This document shows, piece after piece, positions 33,250-43,374 of a DNA stretch of 64,000 bases. A program made the translations under genes and the position numbers. The notes beneath the pieces are model-generated. The model was not told the origin of the DNA and searched no databases. It saw nothing but the letters and a program-made list of their open reading frames with translations. The stretch's first letter is position 1. The number at the start of each line of letters is the position of its first letter. The DNA comes from Bacteroidota bacterium (GTDB lineage Bacteria; Bacteroidota; Ignavibacteria; Kapaibacteriales; UBA961): contig JAFDZU010000022.1 of the NCBI GenBank assembly GCA_018266765.1, positions 1,043 through 65,042 on the forward strand. The letters are read 5' to 3'.

Positions 33250-34545
33250 ATGATAAAACGATATACTCGCCCCGAAATGGGGGAAATTTGGAGTGAGCAA
33301 AATAAATATGCAATTTGGTTAGAAATAGAAATATTAGCATGTGAAGCACAGTCAGAACTTGGAATAATTCCACCTGAAGCAGTTGTAGAAATTCGAGAAA
33401 AAGCACAATTTAATGTCGCTCGAATTCTTGAAATTGAAGAAACGACAAAACATGATGTTATTGCTTTTCTTACTAATGTCTCCGAATATGTTGGACCAGC
33501 TTCAAGATTTATTCATTTAGGAATGACTTCAAGCGATGTGTTAGACACATGTCTGGCTGTTCAATTAAAACAAGCCGGTGAAATTTTACTTAACGATTTG
33601 TATCGTCTTAAAGATGTTTTAGAACGTAGAGCTAAAGAATTCAAATATACATTATGTGTGGGGCGTTCTCACGGAATTCATGCAGAACCAACAACTTTTG
33701 GTCTTAAACTCGCTCTTTGGTACGAAGAATGTAAACGTAATATTTCTCGGTTAGATTATTCATTAACAACAATTTCAACAGGAATGATTAGTGGTGCGGT
33801 GGGTACTTTTGAACATTTATCTCCAAAAGTTGAAGAGTATGTTTGTTTAAAATTAGGTCTAACACCCGAACCTGTTTCCACTCAAGTTATTCAACGTGAC
33901 AGACACTCAGAATTTCTTTCTACACTTGCAATAATAGGTTCTTCCCTCGAAAAAATTGCTATGGAAATCAGGCATTTACAACGATCTGAAGTATTAGAGG
34001 CAGAAGAGTTCTTCTCGAAAGGACAGAAGGGAAGTTCAGCAATGCCTCATAAACGAAATCCAATAGTTTCAGAGAGAATTTGTGGATTAGCTCGATTACT
34101 CAGAGCTAATTCGATGGCAGCTTTCGAAAACAACGCTTTATGGCATGAACGTGATATTTCTCATAGTAGTGTTGAGCGAGTAATTTGCCCGGATTCGACG
34201 ATAACACTAAATTATATGCTTCATCTTGCTATAAATCTTGTGGATAAATTGCTAGTGTATCCGGAAAATATGCTACGCAATATTAATATTACTCATGGTT
34301 TAGTATTTTCTCAAACTGTTTTATTAGAATTGGTTCGAAGAGGCATCACTCGTGAGGAAAGTTATGCACTTGTTCAACAGGCGGCAATGAAAACATGGAG
34401 AGATGGTTGTCCTTTACTCGAAACTTTACAAGAAAATCCTGAAATTATGAGTCTTATAAGTTCCGAAGAACTAACTGAATTATTTACATCGGGAAATAAA
34501 GTATTTAAAAGCGTTGATTATATTTTTGAACGTTGTGGATTGTAA
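33250..34545 (+). CDS. purB: Adenylosuccinate lyase
   Basis: It cleaves SAICAR and adenylosuccinate in purine synthesis, releasing fumarate. It has 431 residues, normal length. Signatures are the opening [17 protein letters not shown] (substrate binding), [22 protein letters not shown], and the fumarase/aspartase loop [11 protein letters not shown] with its catalytic serine. It is preceded by AAAGAAAGAG at the ribosome-binding position. It is a single gene between sixA and ald. Confidence 0.97.
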   Translation: MIKRYTRPEMGEIWSEQNKYAIWLEIEILACEAQSELGIIPPEAVVEIREKAQFNVARILEIEETTKHDVIAFLTNVSEYVGPASRFIHLGMTSSDVLDTCLAVQLKQAGEILLNDLYRLKDVLERRAKEFKYTLCVGRSHGIHAEPTTFGLKLALWYEECKRNISRLDYSLTTISTGMISGAVGTFEHLSPKVEEYVCLKLGLTPEPVSTQVIQRDRHSEFLSTLAIIGSSLEKIAMEIRHLQRSEVLEAEEFFSKGQKGSSAMPHKRNPIVSERICGLARLLRANSMAAFENNALWHERDISHSSVERVICPDSTITLNYMLHLAINLVDKLLVYPENMLRNINITHGLVFSQTVLLELVRRGITREESYALVQQAAMKTWRDGCPLLETLQENPEIMSLISSEELTELFTSGNKVFKSVDYIFERCGL

Positions 34546-34714
34546 ATTAAGTACAGTTTAGATTACCCTTTACAATAACTTTAAAGTTGAAAATTATAAA
34601 TTTATACAAGCTAAATCATAAAATTCTTTCGTCAAGTCCGAAAAAGGGTGCAATTTTGTAATCTACAAAAGTGTATTTTATCAAAATCAACTAGTTATTA
34701 TCAAGGAAAAAACA

Positions 34715-35830
34715 ATGATTATTGGAGTTCCAAAAGAAATTAAAAACAATGAAAACCGAGTAGCAGTGACACCCGGTGGCGTTGAAGTTCTTAAACAAAA
34801 TGGACATAGAGTTATCGTAGAAACAATTGCCGGAGTAGGTACAGGTTTCTCCGATGAAGAATATATAAAAGCAGGTGCTGAGATTATTTCTTCTGCCGAT
34901 GAAGTATTTGCTCAAGCCGAAATGATTATGAAAGTAAAAGAACCAATTGCTCAGGAATACGGGCTTATCCGAGAAGGACAAATTGTCTTTACTTACTTTC
35001 ATTATGCAGCTTCTCGTGAACTAACCGAAGCAATGCTGAAACAAAAAGCAATAACAATAGCGTATGAAACAGTTCAAAAAACAGATGGTTCTCTTCCACT
35101 GCTGATACCAATGAGTGAAGTGGCAGGACGTATGGCCCCTCAAGAAGGTGCTAAATATTTAGAGAAACCTATGGGAGGTCGTGGCGTACTTTTGGGTGGA
35201 GTACCCGGTACTCCTCCTGCTCATGTATTAGTAATTGGTGGAGGAGTTGTTGGAACAAATGCCGCTAAAATAGCTGCAGGATTTGGTGCTAGAGTTACCA
35301 TAATGGATAATAATCTCTATAGATTACGTTATTTAGATGATGTAATGCCTCGCAATGTGATTACAATGATGTCAACTTCGGCAAACATCCGTAAAGAATC
35401 TTTAACTGCAGATTTAGTAATAGGTGGAGTTTTAATAGCTGGAGCTAAAGCGCCACACTTGATTACAAGAGAAATGTTAAAAGATATGAAACTTGGGAGT
35501 GTTATTGTAGATGTATCTGTTGACCAAGGGGGATGTATTGAAACTGGAAAAGCAACAACACACGAAAACCCTGTATATGTTGTTGATGGTGTAGTACATT
35601 ATTGTGTAGCAAATATGCCCGGAGCAGTTCCATTTACTTCTACCTTTGCTTTGACAAATGCAACTTTGCCGTATGCAGTTCAACTTGCCAATAAGGGGTG
35701 GAAAACAGCCGTAAAAGAGAATAAAGAATTGTTTCTAGGTTTGAATACAATTGGCGACCATATTGTTTATGAAAAAGTTGCCGAAGCATTCGATATGCCA
35801 TATACAGATGCCGCTTTACTTCTAAATTAA
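34715..35830 (+). CDS. ald: Alanine dehydrogenase
   Basis: It catalyses NAD-dependent oxidative deamination of L-alanine to pyruvate and ammonia. It has 371 residues, the usual size. M-I-I-G-V-P-K-E-I-K-N-N-E-N-R-V-A is the classic start. The substrate region has F-T-Y-F-H-Y-A-A, and the NAD-binding Rossmann fold is V-L-V-I-G-G-G-V-V-G-T-N-A. V-D-V-S-V-D-Q-G-G-C-I-E-T lies further on. AAGGAAAAAAC precedes the ATG. It is a single gene with a strong downstream terminator. Confidence 0.97.
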   Translation: MIIGVPKEIKNNENRVAVTPGGVEVLKQNGHRVIVETIAGVGTGFSDEEYIKAGAEIISSADEVFAQAEMIMKVKEPIAQEYGLIREGQIVFTYFHYAASRELTEAMLKQKAITIAYETVQKTDGSLPLLIPMSEVAGRMAPQEGAKYLEKPMGGRGVLLGGVPGTPPAHVLVIGGGVVGTNAAKIAAGFGARVTIMDNNLYRLRYLDDVMPRNVITMMSTSANIRKESLTADLVIGGVLIAGAKAPHLITREMLKDMKLGSVIVDVSVDQGGCIETGKATTHENPVYVVDGVVHYCVANMPGAVPFTSTFALTNATLPYAVQLANKGWKTAVKENKELFLGLNTIGDHIVYEKVAEAFDMPYTDAALLLN

Positions 35831-35855
35831 ACTACTGTATGTGGTTAAATAATAT

Positions 35856-35891
35856 GCGGCAGTTGAGCTTCTCTCACTGCCGCTTTTGTTT
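35856..35891 (+). terminator. Rho-independent terminator of ald
   Basis: GCGGCAGT (35856-35863) pairs with ACTGCCGC (35876-35883), followed by TTTTGTTT. It is 25 bp past the ald stop. Confidence 0.88.
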
Positions 35892-35948
35892 AGTAACCAC
35901 TTAGTGGTATAAATACGTTTATCAATTATTATACTATAAAGGATTATT

Positions 35949-36431
35949 ATGACTCCTAGTGATTTTTTTGTAACATTTTCAGATATTCTCGAGCATGAAT
36001 TTTTCTACATGGAATTGCCTGATCATCTTCGTGAGGATTTTACTGCTCAGAATGTAAGTATTACCCTAAATTTTAATTTTGGTTGGCAAGTAAGCGAAAG
36101 TTTGTTTGGTGTTAAATCTTCAATTATATATAAATATCCCAGTGAAGAAGGTTGGTTCCAAATGTTGAACTATGAGAGTTCGACAGTTTTCAAAGTAGAT
36201 AACTTATTGGATTATCTAACTATAATGGGTGATAAGAGTTTCGAAATGCAAGATGATTTACTTCATCATATTTTGCAATTAACTACTTCAACAGCTCGTG
36301 GAATTTTAGCAATGAAAACAGCGGGAACACCTATTGCGAAAATTTATCTACCTGTAATTACAACGGTCGAGTTTCTTTCACCTGAAAATTCAGAAATAGA
36401 AGAAGTATCAATCGAAGTTGATGCTGAATAA
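35949..36431 (+). CDS. Conserved-looking cytoplasmic protein, possibly SecB-like
   Basis: The protein has 160 residues with no signal peptide. I do not recognise it firmly. The beta-rich first half (N-V-S-I-T-L-N-F-N-F-G-W) is followed by a helix and then S-T-A-R-G-I-L-A-M-K-T-A-G-T-P near 112-126 and Y-L-P-V-I-T. This strand-helix layout and the R-G-x-L-x-x-K-T-x-G-T stretch recall small SecB-like chaperone-fold proteins of Bacteroidota, but that is a weak match. AAAGGATTATT precedes the ATG. It is flanked by two terminators, so it is expressed alone. Confidence 0.6.
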   Translation: MTPSDFFVTFSDILEHEFFYMELPDHLREDFTAQNVSITLNFNFGWQVSESLFGVKSSIIYKYPSEEGWFQMLNYESSTVFKVDNLLDYLTIMGDKSFEMQDDLLHHILQLTTSTARGILAMKTAGTPIAKIYLPVITTVEFLSPENSEIEEVSIEVDAE

Positions 36432-36452
36432 ACAATAAGTTAAGAATCTTAA

Positions 36453-36485
36453 AAGCCACACAAATTTATTATTTGTGTGGCTTAT
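36453..36485. terminator. Bidirectional terminator
   Basis: A 13-bp perfect stem: AAGCCACACAAAT (36453-36465) with ATTTGTGTGGCTT (36471-36483) and a 5-base loop. It lies between convergent genes ending at 36431 and 36537. Confidence 0.85.
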
Positions 36486-36536
36486 TCGTTTATAAATAGT
36501 TTTTAACTGTCTTTAAAATTGAAGAGAAAATAAGTA

Positions 36537-39173
36537 TTATAATCTTCTTCGAGCAATATCTTGTCGAACAAAAGCAACAGCAATTCGCAACTCAGGAAAA
36601 TCATATTGTCCGTCGAGCATACTTCGAATTTCTCGTAAAATTGCTCTTGGTTGTGATTGAAGTGCTGAACGAACTAATTCGTATAATTCATTTGAAAATA
36701 AATATGTTCTGTCAAGTTCAACGCCTGCTTCGAGAGCTTCTTGAATATGTTGTGCGATTTTTGCCGGCATAAGATCTCGTTCAGAGGCAATTGTGCCGAT
36801 TGATTTTTTTTGCTTGACTAACTTAACAGTTTCTATGACTGCTTTGGGGAGTAATTTTTTATGTTTGTCTTGTATTTCTGAATTTGAAAGTCGTTCTCGA
36901 ACAATTTTAAAAATATGGGAAGAGTATCGAGTAATGACTGTATCATTAATGCCTTGTATAGAACGAAGTTCGGTGATTGTTGTTGGGAATAATCGAGCAA
37001 TTGACATCATAGTTGAATTATCAAATATCATCGACGGTGGAATATTTTCTTTTGATGATATTTCCATCCTTAGGGAGGTTAATCTATCGAAGATTTGTTG
37101 ATCAAATTTCGTCTGTGTATGTGTTTGTTCAATAAAGATTGTTTGTTTATTCGATATGTTTTGTTTGTCTTTTGTAACAATTGATACTGTTGGGTTTGGT
37201 TCTCTACTCAGTTTAAGTAGTTGATCTGAAATACACTTGTCTATTTCTTCTAAAACTTCTTTTCGACTAAAATCTCCCGCTTCTCCAAAGTTTTCCAATT
37301 CTGTAAGTTTTGCTTGTTTAATTTTAGCAGGAGTTGCTCCAACTGCTATATCTGCAATCATAGTACGTCCGTATCTATTGTCAATTTCCGCAACGAGTGC
37401 AAGAACTACTCTTCTTAAAAATTCCTGCCTTTCAGACCGCTTAATTGGTACATCCGAAGGATTAAGACATGAAGAGCATCTACCACAATTTTGATGAGTA
37501 TCTTCATGAAAATAATTTAAAATAAAGTTTCGCTTACATTCACCGGTTTCGGCATACCTTTGAACAATATCAAGTTTTGAGTATGCTCTTTCTCGTCTTG
37601 CTTCAAAAGCAGTTAAGTCAATTGGAACATTTTCGAATGGCATTCGTTCTGTTGTTAAAGAAATTCCACTTGTTGCGGCAGGTGGTTCGTATTTTATCAA
37701 TCGTGCATATTCTAATGCACGGATAGCACTTGCGAATTGTTCAGGTGCAATTTCATGTTTATAAAAGAGTTCTGAAAGTTCTATTTGTGTAGATGTTGTT
37801 AGTGCACCTGCTCCAACAGACCGTAATAACGCTGTTAATACTTTTTGTCTATCAGATGTAGTATTTCGATGATATTCTTTAATTCTTTCGTTAGTTGTGG
37901 TAAAATGAATACTTGCCAAACCTGACGAACCACCCATATAGATTATTCCATGCCGTTGGAATAAATTTAATATTGACCCAACTGAAGCAGAGTGAATTCC
38001 AGTTCTCTTTGATAGAGAATCTTGATCAACCATCATTGGAATAGTAGGTTTCATTCCAATTGGTGTTTGTTGTAAATCATAGAGTACATTATATATTGTT
38101 TTAATATGTTCTATCTGTGGATAGGTATGGACTAAGAAAAACTCCATAAGTTTTCGGTCAGTCGGATGATATAACATAAAACAATTACTTGACTTGTCAT
38201 CTCGTCCTGCTCGTCCTGCTTCTTGATAATATGCTTCGAGCGTAAGAGTTATATCACAATGAATTACATTTCGCACATCAGATTTATCTATTCCCATTCC
38301 AAATGCTGAAGTTGCTACTAAGATTTTACATTCTCCGGATATAAATTGTTCCTGAGCATACTTTCGATGAATATCAAGTAAACCTGCATGATATCCGAGT
38401 GCAAATAGTTTATATTTTCGAAGTGTTTCAGTGAACTCTTCAACTCTTTTTCGAGTACCGCAATAAATAATCGTTGAACCTGAAGGAGTGTCGTTACAAA
38501 TATCTGTAATTCTCTCAGCTTTGCGATTCGTATTTTCTACGATATAATTGAGATTGGGTCTATCAAACCCTTTAATAATTTTTTTAGGAGATTTCATTCC
38601 AAGACTGCGAACGATATCTTCTTGAACTTCCGGTGTTGCTGTAGCAGTTAGTGCAATAATTGGAATTTGAGGTAGGGTTTCAAGTGTTTTTGCAATTTCC
38701 AAATATGCCGGACGAAAATCATGTCCCCATTCAGAAATGCAATGTGCTTCATCAACTGCTATAAATGAAATGTCTATTTGTTTTAATGCTTCGATAAATG
38801 CACGATTAGATAGTCGTTCCGGGGCAATATAGATTAGTTTATAGTTACCATGTTGTGCCTCGACAAGTATTTGTGCAATATCATCAGTTCGAAGAGTTGA
38901 ATTAATAAATGTGGCAGGAATTTTAGCTTTAGTCAAAACATCTGTTTGGTCTTTCATTAATGCAATCAGCGGAGATATAACGAGTGCAGTTCCATTGCAG
39001 ATAAGTGCAGGTATTTGATAACAAAGAGATTTACCACCGCCAGTCGGCATAATAACTAATGTGTTGTTTTTATTGACTATTGAAGAAATAATATCTTCCT
39101 GACCTGTTCTGAACTGTGAATAGCCAAAGTGAAGTTGTAAAAGTTCGTGTGCGTATGATGAGGAATAATCCAT
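36537..39173 (-). CDS. recQ: ATP-dependent DNA helicase RecQ
   Basis: This 3'-5' helicase acts in recombination and repair. Its motifs in order are P-T-G-G-G-K-S-L-C-Y-Q (Walker A, about 43-53), D-E-A-H-C-I-S-E-W-G-H-D-F-R (DEAH box), T-A-T-A-T-P, and Q-E-A-G-R-A-G-R-D (motif VI, about 333-341). The zinc-binding cysteines of the RQC region follow (C-K-R-N and C-G-R-C-S-S-C). An HRDC-like helical domain lies about 680-755, and a C-terminal helix-turn-helix region with I-G-T-I-A-S-E-R about 770-860. At 878 residues it is longer than the 600-730 typical of RecQ, because of the linker before HRDC and the C-terminal HTH region. Confidence 0.95.
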   Translation of the reverse strand: MDYSSSYAHELLQLHFGYSQFRTGQEDIISSIVNKNNTLVIMPTGGGKSLCYQIPALICNGTALVISPLIALMKDQTDVLTKAKIPATFINSTLRTDDIAQILVEAQHGNYKLIYIAPERLSNRAFIEALKQIDISFIAVDEAHCISEWGHDFRPAYLEIAKTLETLPQIPIIALTATATPEVQEDIVRSLGMKSPKKIIKGFDRPNLNYIVENTNRKAERITDICNDTPSGSTIIYCGTRKRVEEFTETLRKYKLFALGYHAGLLDIHRKYAQEQFISGECKILVATSAFGMGIDKSDVRNVIHCDITLTLEAYYQEAGRAGRDDKSSNCFMLYHPTDRKLMEFFLVHTYPQIEHIKTIYNVLYDLQQTPIGMKPTIPMMVDQDSLSKRTGIHSASVGSILNLFQRHGIIYMGGSSGLASIHFTTTNERIKEYHRNTTSDRQKVLTALLRSVGAGALTTSTQIELSELFYKHEIAPEQFASAIRALEYARLIKYEPPAATSGISLTTERMPFENVPIDLTAFEARRERAYSKLDIVQRYAETGECKRNFILNYFHEDTHQNCGRCSSCLNPSDVPIKRSERQEFLRRVVLALVAEIDNRYGRTMIADIAVGATPAKIKQAKLTELENFGEAGDFSRKEVLEEIDKCISDQLLKLSREPNPTVSIVTKDKQNISNKQTIFIEQTHTQTKFDQQIFDRLTSLRMEISSKENIPPSMIFDNSTMMSIARLFPTTITELRSIQGINDTVITRYSSHIFKIVRERLSNSEIQDKHKKLLPKAVIETVKLVKQKKSIGTIASERDLMPAKIAQHIQEALEAGVELDRTYLFSNELYELVRSALQSQPRAILREIRSMLDGQYDFPELRIAVAFVRQDIARRRL

Positions 39174-39291
39174 TACTACAGTTTGAAGTTTATGGAGAAC
39201 AAGTAAAATTCATTTCACCTAATTTAGCGAAATTTTATCTTTTGGGTGCTACTTCCATAATTGAAAGTATATATTTTTACCTTAAGATTTG

Positions 39292-39299
39292 TATCTTTG
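39292..39299 (+). promoter_or_regulatory. -7 element (TATCTTTG) upstream of prmC
   Basis: An exact TAnnTTTG match 41 bp upstream of the ATG at 39340. It sits inside the longest in-frame extension, arguing that the extension (TTG at 39289) is not translated. Confidence 0.45.
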
Positions 39300-39339
39300 T
39301 AAAAAAATATGCTTCACTTGCATTAAGAGTTTTATCCAA

Positions 39340-40236
39340 ATGTCCGAACAAAGTTTTAACATCACCAAAATTTGGACTGCTTTGGAATTATTAAAATGGG
39401 GAACTTCATATTTTATTGAAAAAGATATTGAAAGCCCACGCCTTACTATGGAATTAATGTTATGCGAAGTTTTGAAATGCAGTAGAATTCAATTATATGT
39501 ACAATACGAAAAACCTTTGACTGATAAAGAATTATCTGACCTAAAATTGATGATTTCTAAAAGGGTACAGAGAGAACCACTACAATACATTATTGGCAAA
39601 ACTGAATTTTACGGCTTACCGTTCTTTGTGAATGCCTCGGTTTTAATACCACGCCCTGAAACCGAAATCTTAGTTCAGAAAACAATTCACTATATTCAAA
39701 CTTTATCGGAAAAATCTAATCTGTCAATTATAGATATTGGAACAGGTTCTGGATGTATTGCAATTTGTTTGGCAAAACATTTAATGCGAAATAGAATAGT
39801 TGGAATTGATATTTCCGAAAGTGCATTAAAAGTTGCTCGTCAAAATGCAACAACAAATGAAGTGAATGTTGAATTTATACGAAGAGATATTTTTAAAGAA
39901 TTGAAAGTGAAGCAACCTTTTGATATTATTATATCTAACCCACCTTATATCTCTTCGGAAGATATGCAAGAATTAGAACCCGAACTATTAAATTATGAAC
40001 CCAAAATAGCACTTACTGACTCAAGTGATGGTTTTGAATTTTATAGACGGTTTGTTAAAATCTTTAAAGATATCTTATCGATTGGCGGAACATTTTTCTT
40101 GGAGTTTGGTTTTGGGCAATCCGATAAAATTTTAGAATTGTTTACTTGTGATTATGAATGTATAATTCACAATGATTTATCAGGCATTCCAAGAATAATT
40201 CAAGGGAAACATAAAACCAGTATTATCGAAAAGTAA
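39340..40236 (+). CDS. prmC: Release factor glutamine methyltransferase
   Basis: It methylates the GGQ glutamine of peptide chain release factors. It is about 298 residues from the ATG at 39340. An N-terminal helical domain is followed by L-I-P-R-P-E-T-E-I-L-V, the SAM-binding D-I-G-T-G-S-G-C-I-A-I and the substrate motif N-P-P-Y-I-S-S. All are diagnostic of PrmC/HemK. I rejected the TTG at 39289 because a promoter element overlaps it. It is divergent from recQ with 166 bp between them. No prfA or prfB is adjacent. Confidence 0.93.
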   Translation: MSEQSFNITKIWTALELLKWGTSYFIEKDIESPRLTMELMLCEVLKCSRIQLYVQYEKPLTDKELSDLKLMISKRVQREPLQYIIGKTEFYGLPFFVNASVLIPRPETEILVQKTIHYIQTLSEKSNLSIIDIGTGSGCIAICLAKHLMRNRIVGIDISESALKVARQNATTNEVNVEFIRRDIFKELKVKQPFDIIISNPPYISSEDMQELEPELLNYEPKIALTDSSDGFEFYRRFVKIFKDILSIGGTFFLEFGFGQSDKILELFTCDYECIIHNDLSGIPRIIQGKHKTSIIEK

Positions 40237-40302
40237 TATTAATTTGATTGAAAATGTTTTATCTTTGATGCTTCACTTAAATTATTTTAGTAAGAAATAG
40301 TT

Positions 40303-40704
40303 ATGAAACGAGTTCATTATTCTACAGGAACACCTTGGGAACCACTTGTTGGATATTCGAGAGCAGTTCGAGTGGGGAATGTTATTCATGTTTCAGGAAC
40401 AACAGCAATTGATGAAAATGGTGAAGTTATCTCACCCGAAAATAGTTTTTTACAAACTGAAGCAATTCTAAAGAAAATTCAAACTGCAATTGAATATTTA
40501 GGTGGGAGAATAGAAGATGTGGTTAGAACGAGAATTTATGTCGTAAATATTCAAGATTGGGAGCAAATCGGACGTGCACATGGTGAAATATTTCGGAATA
40601 TACGTCCTGCCTCAACAATGGTAGAAGTACAATCGCTAATTTCACCCTTCCTATTAGTTGAAATTGAAGCTGAAGCAATTGTAGTACCTATCTCAAACCT
40701 ATAA
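40303..40704 (+). CDS. RidA/YjgF-family protein
   Basis: The protein has 133 residues. The pattern Y-S-R-A-V-R-V-G-N-V-I-H-V-S-G-T-T near 18-34 and T-R-I-Y-V-V-N-I (104-111 region), with R-P-A-S-T-M-V-E-V and a final I-E-A-E-A-I-V, matches the RidA superfamily. The arginine of the imine/enamine deaminase site seems to be R106. Members deaminate reactive enamine intermediates, and others have unknown substrates. It lies 66 bp after prmC in the same direction with no terminator between them. Confidence 0.88.
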   Translation: MKRVHYSTGTPWEPLVGYSRAVRVGNVIHVSGTTAIDENGEVISPENSFLQTEAILKKIQTAIEYLGGRIEDVVRTRIYVVNIQDWEQIGRAHGEIFRNIRPASTMVEVQSLISPFLLVEIEAEAIVVPISNL

Positions 40705-40887
40705 TGTTACGTGTAAAAAAAATTAATTATCAACTCTCTTTCAAACAGTATTTCAGACAATTATAATTATTATCTGATGTAACTATTTGTTAATTTCGAG
40801 TGTCTGTAGTAATGTATGATAAGTCAAAAAAACATATAATTACGATATAAAAAGGAATAAGTTGCTTTCAGATTTTGAAAATTTTAG

Positions 40888-40895
40888 TAGATTTG
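40888..40895 (+). promoter_or_regulatory. -7 element (TAGATTTG) upstream of the STAS gene
   Basis: A TAnnTTTG match 41 bp upstream of the ATG at 40936. The gene also has CAAAGGAG just before its start. Confidence 0.4.
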
Positions 40896-40935
40896 ACAAA
40901 AAGCAAATCAAATTGATTGTTCCAAAGGAGTAAAA

Positions 40936-41277
40936 ATGTCTCAAATTAGAAAAGAAGAAAATGCCGGAATCATTGTTCTGCACTTACGCGGACAGTTTAT
41001 TGGTGGAGATGAAACCGACGAACTTCGTTCAACATTGACGGAAGCTGCAGAACATTTACATTCAAAACTTATTGTCAATCTTGAAAATGTATCGTATCTC
41101 AACTCGACAGCATTAGGAGTGTTGATTTCAGCACATACAAATTTTGTGAAGCGTGACGGAAAAATTGCTCTTTGTAGCGTTAGTAAATCTATTGAGAATA
41201 TATTTGTGATAACCAAACTTACACTCGTATTTTCGATTTATTCAACACTTGATGAAGCAATTAAACAACTTAGTTAA
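40936..41277 (+). CDS. STAS-domain anti-sigma factor antagonist
   Basis: The protein has 113 residues, a single STAS domain. V-S-Y-L-N-S57-T-A-L-G holds the serine that an anti-sigma kinase phosphorylates in SpoIIAA/RsbV proteins. I-V-N-L-E-N-V and K-I-A-L-C-S-V match the fold. It would sequester or release an anti-sigma factor or act as an output-partner switch. No kinase or sigma factor is adjacent. A strong Shine-Dalgarno CAAAGGAG precedes the ATG. It is 77 bp upstream of the exbB-like gene, in the same direction. Confidence 0.85.
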   Translation: MSQIRKEENAGIIVLHLRGQFIGGDETDELRSTLTEAAEHLHSKLIVNLENVSYLNSTALGVLISAHTNFVKRDGKIALCSVSKSIENIFVITKLTLVFSIYSTLDEAIKQLS

Positions 41278-41353
41278 TGTAAAAAACCGCAAGGTTTGTA
41301 ATATCATTTGTTAGTAATATTTTTTTATTTTATTATATTTACAAAGGTTTAGT

Positions 41354-42133
41354 ATGAAAAACATGTTTAATATATTAGTGGTTGTATTATCACAGATAGT
41401 ATCCGGTATTATTTGGTGGTTTTGGCTTGGCAATCCTGCAAATTTCAAAGATGGAATACTTCGTCACGATCCGATTAATACATATGGAACTATACACACC
41501 GGAGGCCCGCTTGTTGCTGTGCTTCTAGGGCTATTGATTATTGCAATTACCTTTATTATTGAACGTTTCCTTTCAATAAACAAAGCAAAAGGAAATGGCG
41601 ATTTATCTATGTTTATCAAGTCTATTTCCTCGAATCTCGCGGGTGGAAATATCAGTGCTGCTTTATCAGAATGCGAAAAACAACGTGGTTCACTTTCTAA
41701 TATCGTTCGTTCTGGGTTAGAGCGTTTTCAACAAATCGAAAATGATAAAGAATATGATCCTGAAAAGAAAATCGCTGAAGTTCAACGAGCAATTGACGAA
41801 GCTGTAAACCTCGAAACTCCATTACTCGAAAAGAACTTGGTTATTATATCAACTGTTTCTTCTATTTCAACAATGATTGGACTTTTAGGAACAACACTTG
41901 GTATGATTCGTGCTTTTGCGGCATTAGGTGCAAGTGGCGGGGCAGTGTCTGCTCAAGCACTTTCGATTGGTATTTCTGAGGCGTTATATAATACTGCTTT
42001 TGGACTTGCAGCGGCAATTATTTCGATTGTTGCATATAACTTCTTTACAACCAAGGTTGATAATTTTGTGTATATGATAGATGAAGCTATTTTAAGTGTA
42101 ATGGAAATCCTGACTATCAAGGTTAAAAAGTAA
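41354..42133 (+). CDS. exbB: ExbB/TolQ-type proton channel
   Basis: The protein has 259 residues. Three membrane segments lie at about 8-25, 53-70 and 165-200, followed by a fourth region near 215-235. The ExbB family motif appears as I-S-T-M-I-G-L-L-G-T-T-L-G-M-I-R-A-F (about 175-192) and A-L-Y-N-T-A-F-G-L-A-A-A-I (about 215-227). It forms the inner-membrane proton channel that powers TonB. The next genes encode two ExbD proteins and TonB. It starts 77 bp after the STAS gene. AAAGG is upstream of the ATG. Confidence 0.92.
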   Translation: MKNMFNILVVVLSQIVSGIIWWFWLGNPANFKDGILRHDPINTYGTIHTGGPLVAVLLGLLIIAITFIIERFLSINKAKGNGDLSMFIKSISSNLAGGNISAALSECEKQRGSLSNIVRSGLERFQQIENDKEYDPEKKIAEVQRAIDEAVNLETPLLEKNLVIISTVSSISTMIGLLGTTLGMIRAFAALGASGGAVSAQALSIGISEALYNTAFGLAAAIISIVAYNFFTTKVDNFVYMIDEAILSVMEILTIKVKK

Positions 42134-42218
42134 TTTTTGTCATTAAGTTAATTGGATTTGACTTGTTGGTAGTTTTTATAACATCTTTCAAATCAATGCC
42201 ATCAATAAGGAGAACGAT

Positions 42219-42737
42219 ATGTCAAAAGTGAAAATGAAGCGGACAGGATTTGTACTTGATATGACTCCGCTTGTAGATATTGCATTCTTGCTGTTAACTT
42301 TTTTTATGTTTACTGCAAAATTCAAATCTGAAGCTGAAAGCGAACAAAAATTTCAAATCAAACGTCCGAAAGCATCAGCAGATACTTCTAAAATTCCTGA
42401 TAAAAACTTAGCAATTATCAAAATAGCGATAGACTCAGCGAATATTGGTGATACTTCGTATTATTATGAAATGACTAATGAAAAAGATAGAGCTGTTGTC
42501 TATGCTACTGCAAAAGGAATAGATGATGCACAACGGCTTAAAATGCAAATAAAAGCTACGCTTCCAAATCTAGAGGAATTAGTCCAAGAAACAAGAATTC
42601 AAAATCCAAGTACAAAATTTGCAATAGATGCTGATAAACGCATACGATTTAAATGGTTGAATGATTGTATGGATGTAATGCGAAAGAAAAAAGCAACTGC
42701 ATTTAATTTGGTAACTGACAAAAAGCAGGGGATGTAA
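42219..42737 (+). CDS. exbD: Biopolymer transporter ExbD (first copy)
   Basis: The protein has 172 residues. One N-terminal membrane segment has the proton-carrying aspartate in D-M-T-P-L-V-D-I-A-F-L-L-L-T-F-F-M-F. The periplasmic part is rich in lysine and holds K-I-P-D-K-N-L-A-I-I-K-I. It works with ExbB to drive TonB. Two different ExbD genes in a row are typical of the FCB locus. It begins 85 bp after exbB with AAGGAGAACG before the ATG. Confidence 0.93.
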   Translation: MSKVKMKRTGFVLDMTPLVDIAFLLLTFFMFTAKFKSEAESEQKFQIKRPKASADTSKIPDKNLAIIKIAIDSANIGDTSYYYEMTNEKDRAVVYATAKGIDDAQRLKMQIKATLPNLEELVQETRIQNPSTKFAIDADKRIRFKWLNDCMDVMRKKKATAFNLVTDKKQGM

Positions 42738-42825
42738 TTTACTTGCTAACATAATGAAAAACAATTACTTCAAAGCCGAAACGAAGTAATTATTCTAACT
42801 ATAAAATTAAATCTCGGAGGATATT

Positions 42826-43374
42826 ATGGCTGGTGGTGGAACCCTTGGTGCCGGACGCGAGCGTGCTAAACGTGGCAAACCGTCTAAAAGAAAAAAGAAA
42901 AAACGCGTTGGTTTTGTGTTGGATATGACTCCACTTGTGGATATTGCATTCTTGCTTCTGACATTCTTTATGTTCACTACAACAATGACAACTCCGCAAA
43001 TTATGCAGATGTTTATCCCACCTGATCCAACAGATGTTGAAGTAAAAATGTCTGAATTATTTACTTTAAGAGTTCGAGGTGATGATAAAGTATTTTATAA
43101 TCCGGGAATTGATGAACCTCAATTAGTTCTTTTGAAGGACTTAAAAAAAATGATGGTTGAAGCGAATATTAAACTTAAAAACCGTTTGATAACTGTTCTA
43201 AAAGTTGATGATAATGCTTCTTATGATGTTGTGATTAAAGTATTGGATGAATTGAATCTCGCAGAAGCTGACATTACTCCCGCATTATTAAAAGATTTCA
43301 ACTTGCCTCGAGAAAGAAGATTTACTATTGCCCCGATGACAGAAAAAGATTTAGAGGAGATTAAACCATTATGA
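42826..43374 (+). CDS. exbD: Biopolymer transporter ExbD (second copy)
   Basis: The protein has 182 residues. A basic cytoplasmic N-terminus (K-R-G-K-P-S-K-R-K-K-K-K-R) precedes the same D-M-T-P-L-V-D-I-A-F-L-L-L-T segment as the first ExbD. Beyond it the periplasmic part differs, with D-P-T-D-V-E-V-K-M-S-E-L. Pairs of unlike ExbDs are thought to form mixed complexes. CGGAGGATATT is an excellent Shine-Dalgarno. The TonB gene starts 4 bp before its stop (ATGA). Confidence 0.93.
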   Translation: MAGGGTLGAGRERAKRGKPSKRKKKKRVGFVLDMTPLVDIAFLLLTFFMFTTTMTTPQIMQMFIPPDPTDVEVKMSELFTLRVRGDDKVFYNPGIDEPQLVLLKDLKKMMVEANIKLKNRLITVLKVDDNASYDVVIKVLDELNLAEADITPALLKDFNLPRERRFTIAPMTEKDLEEIKPL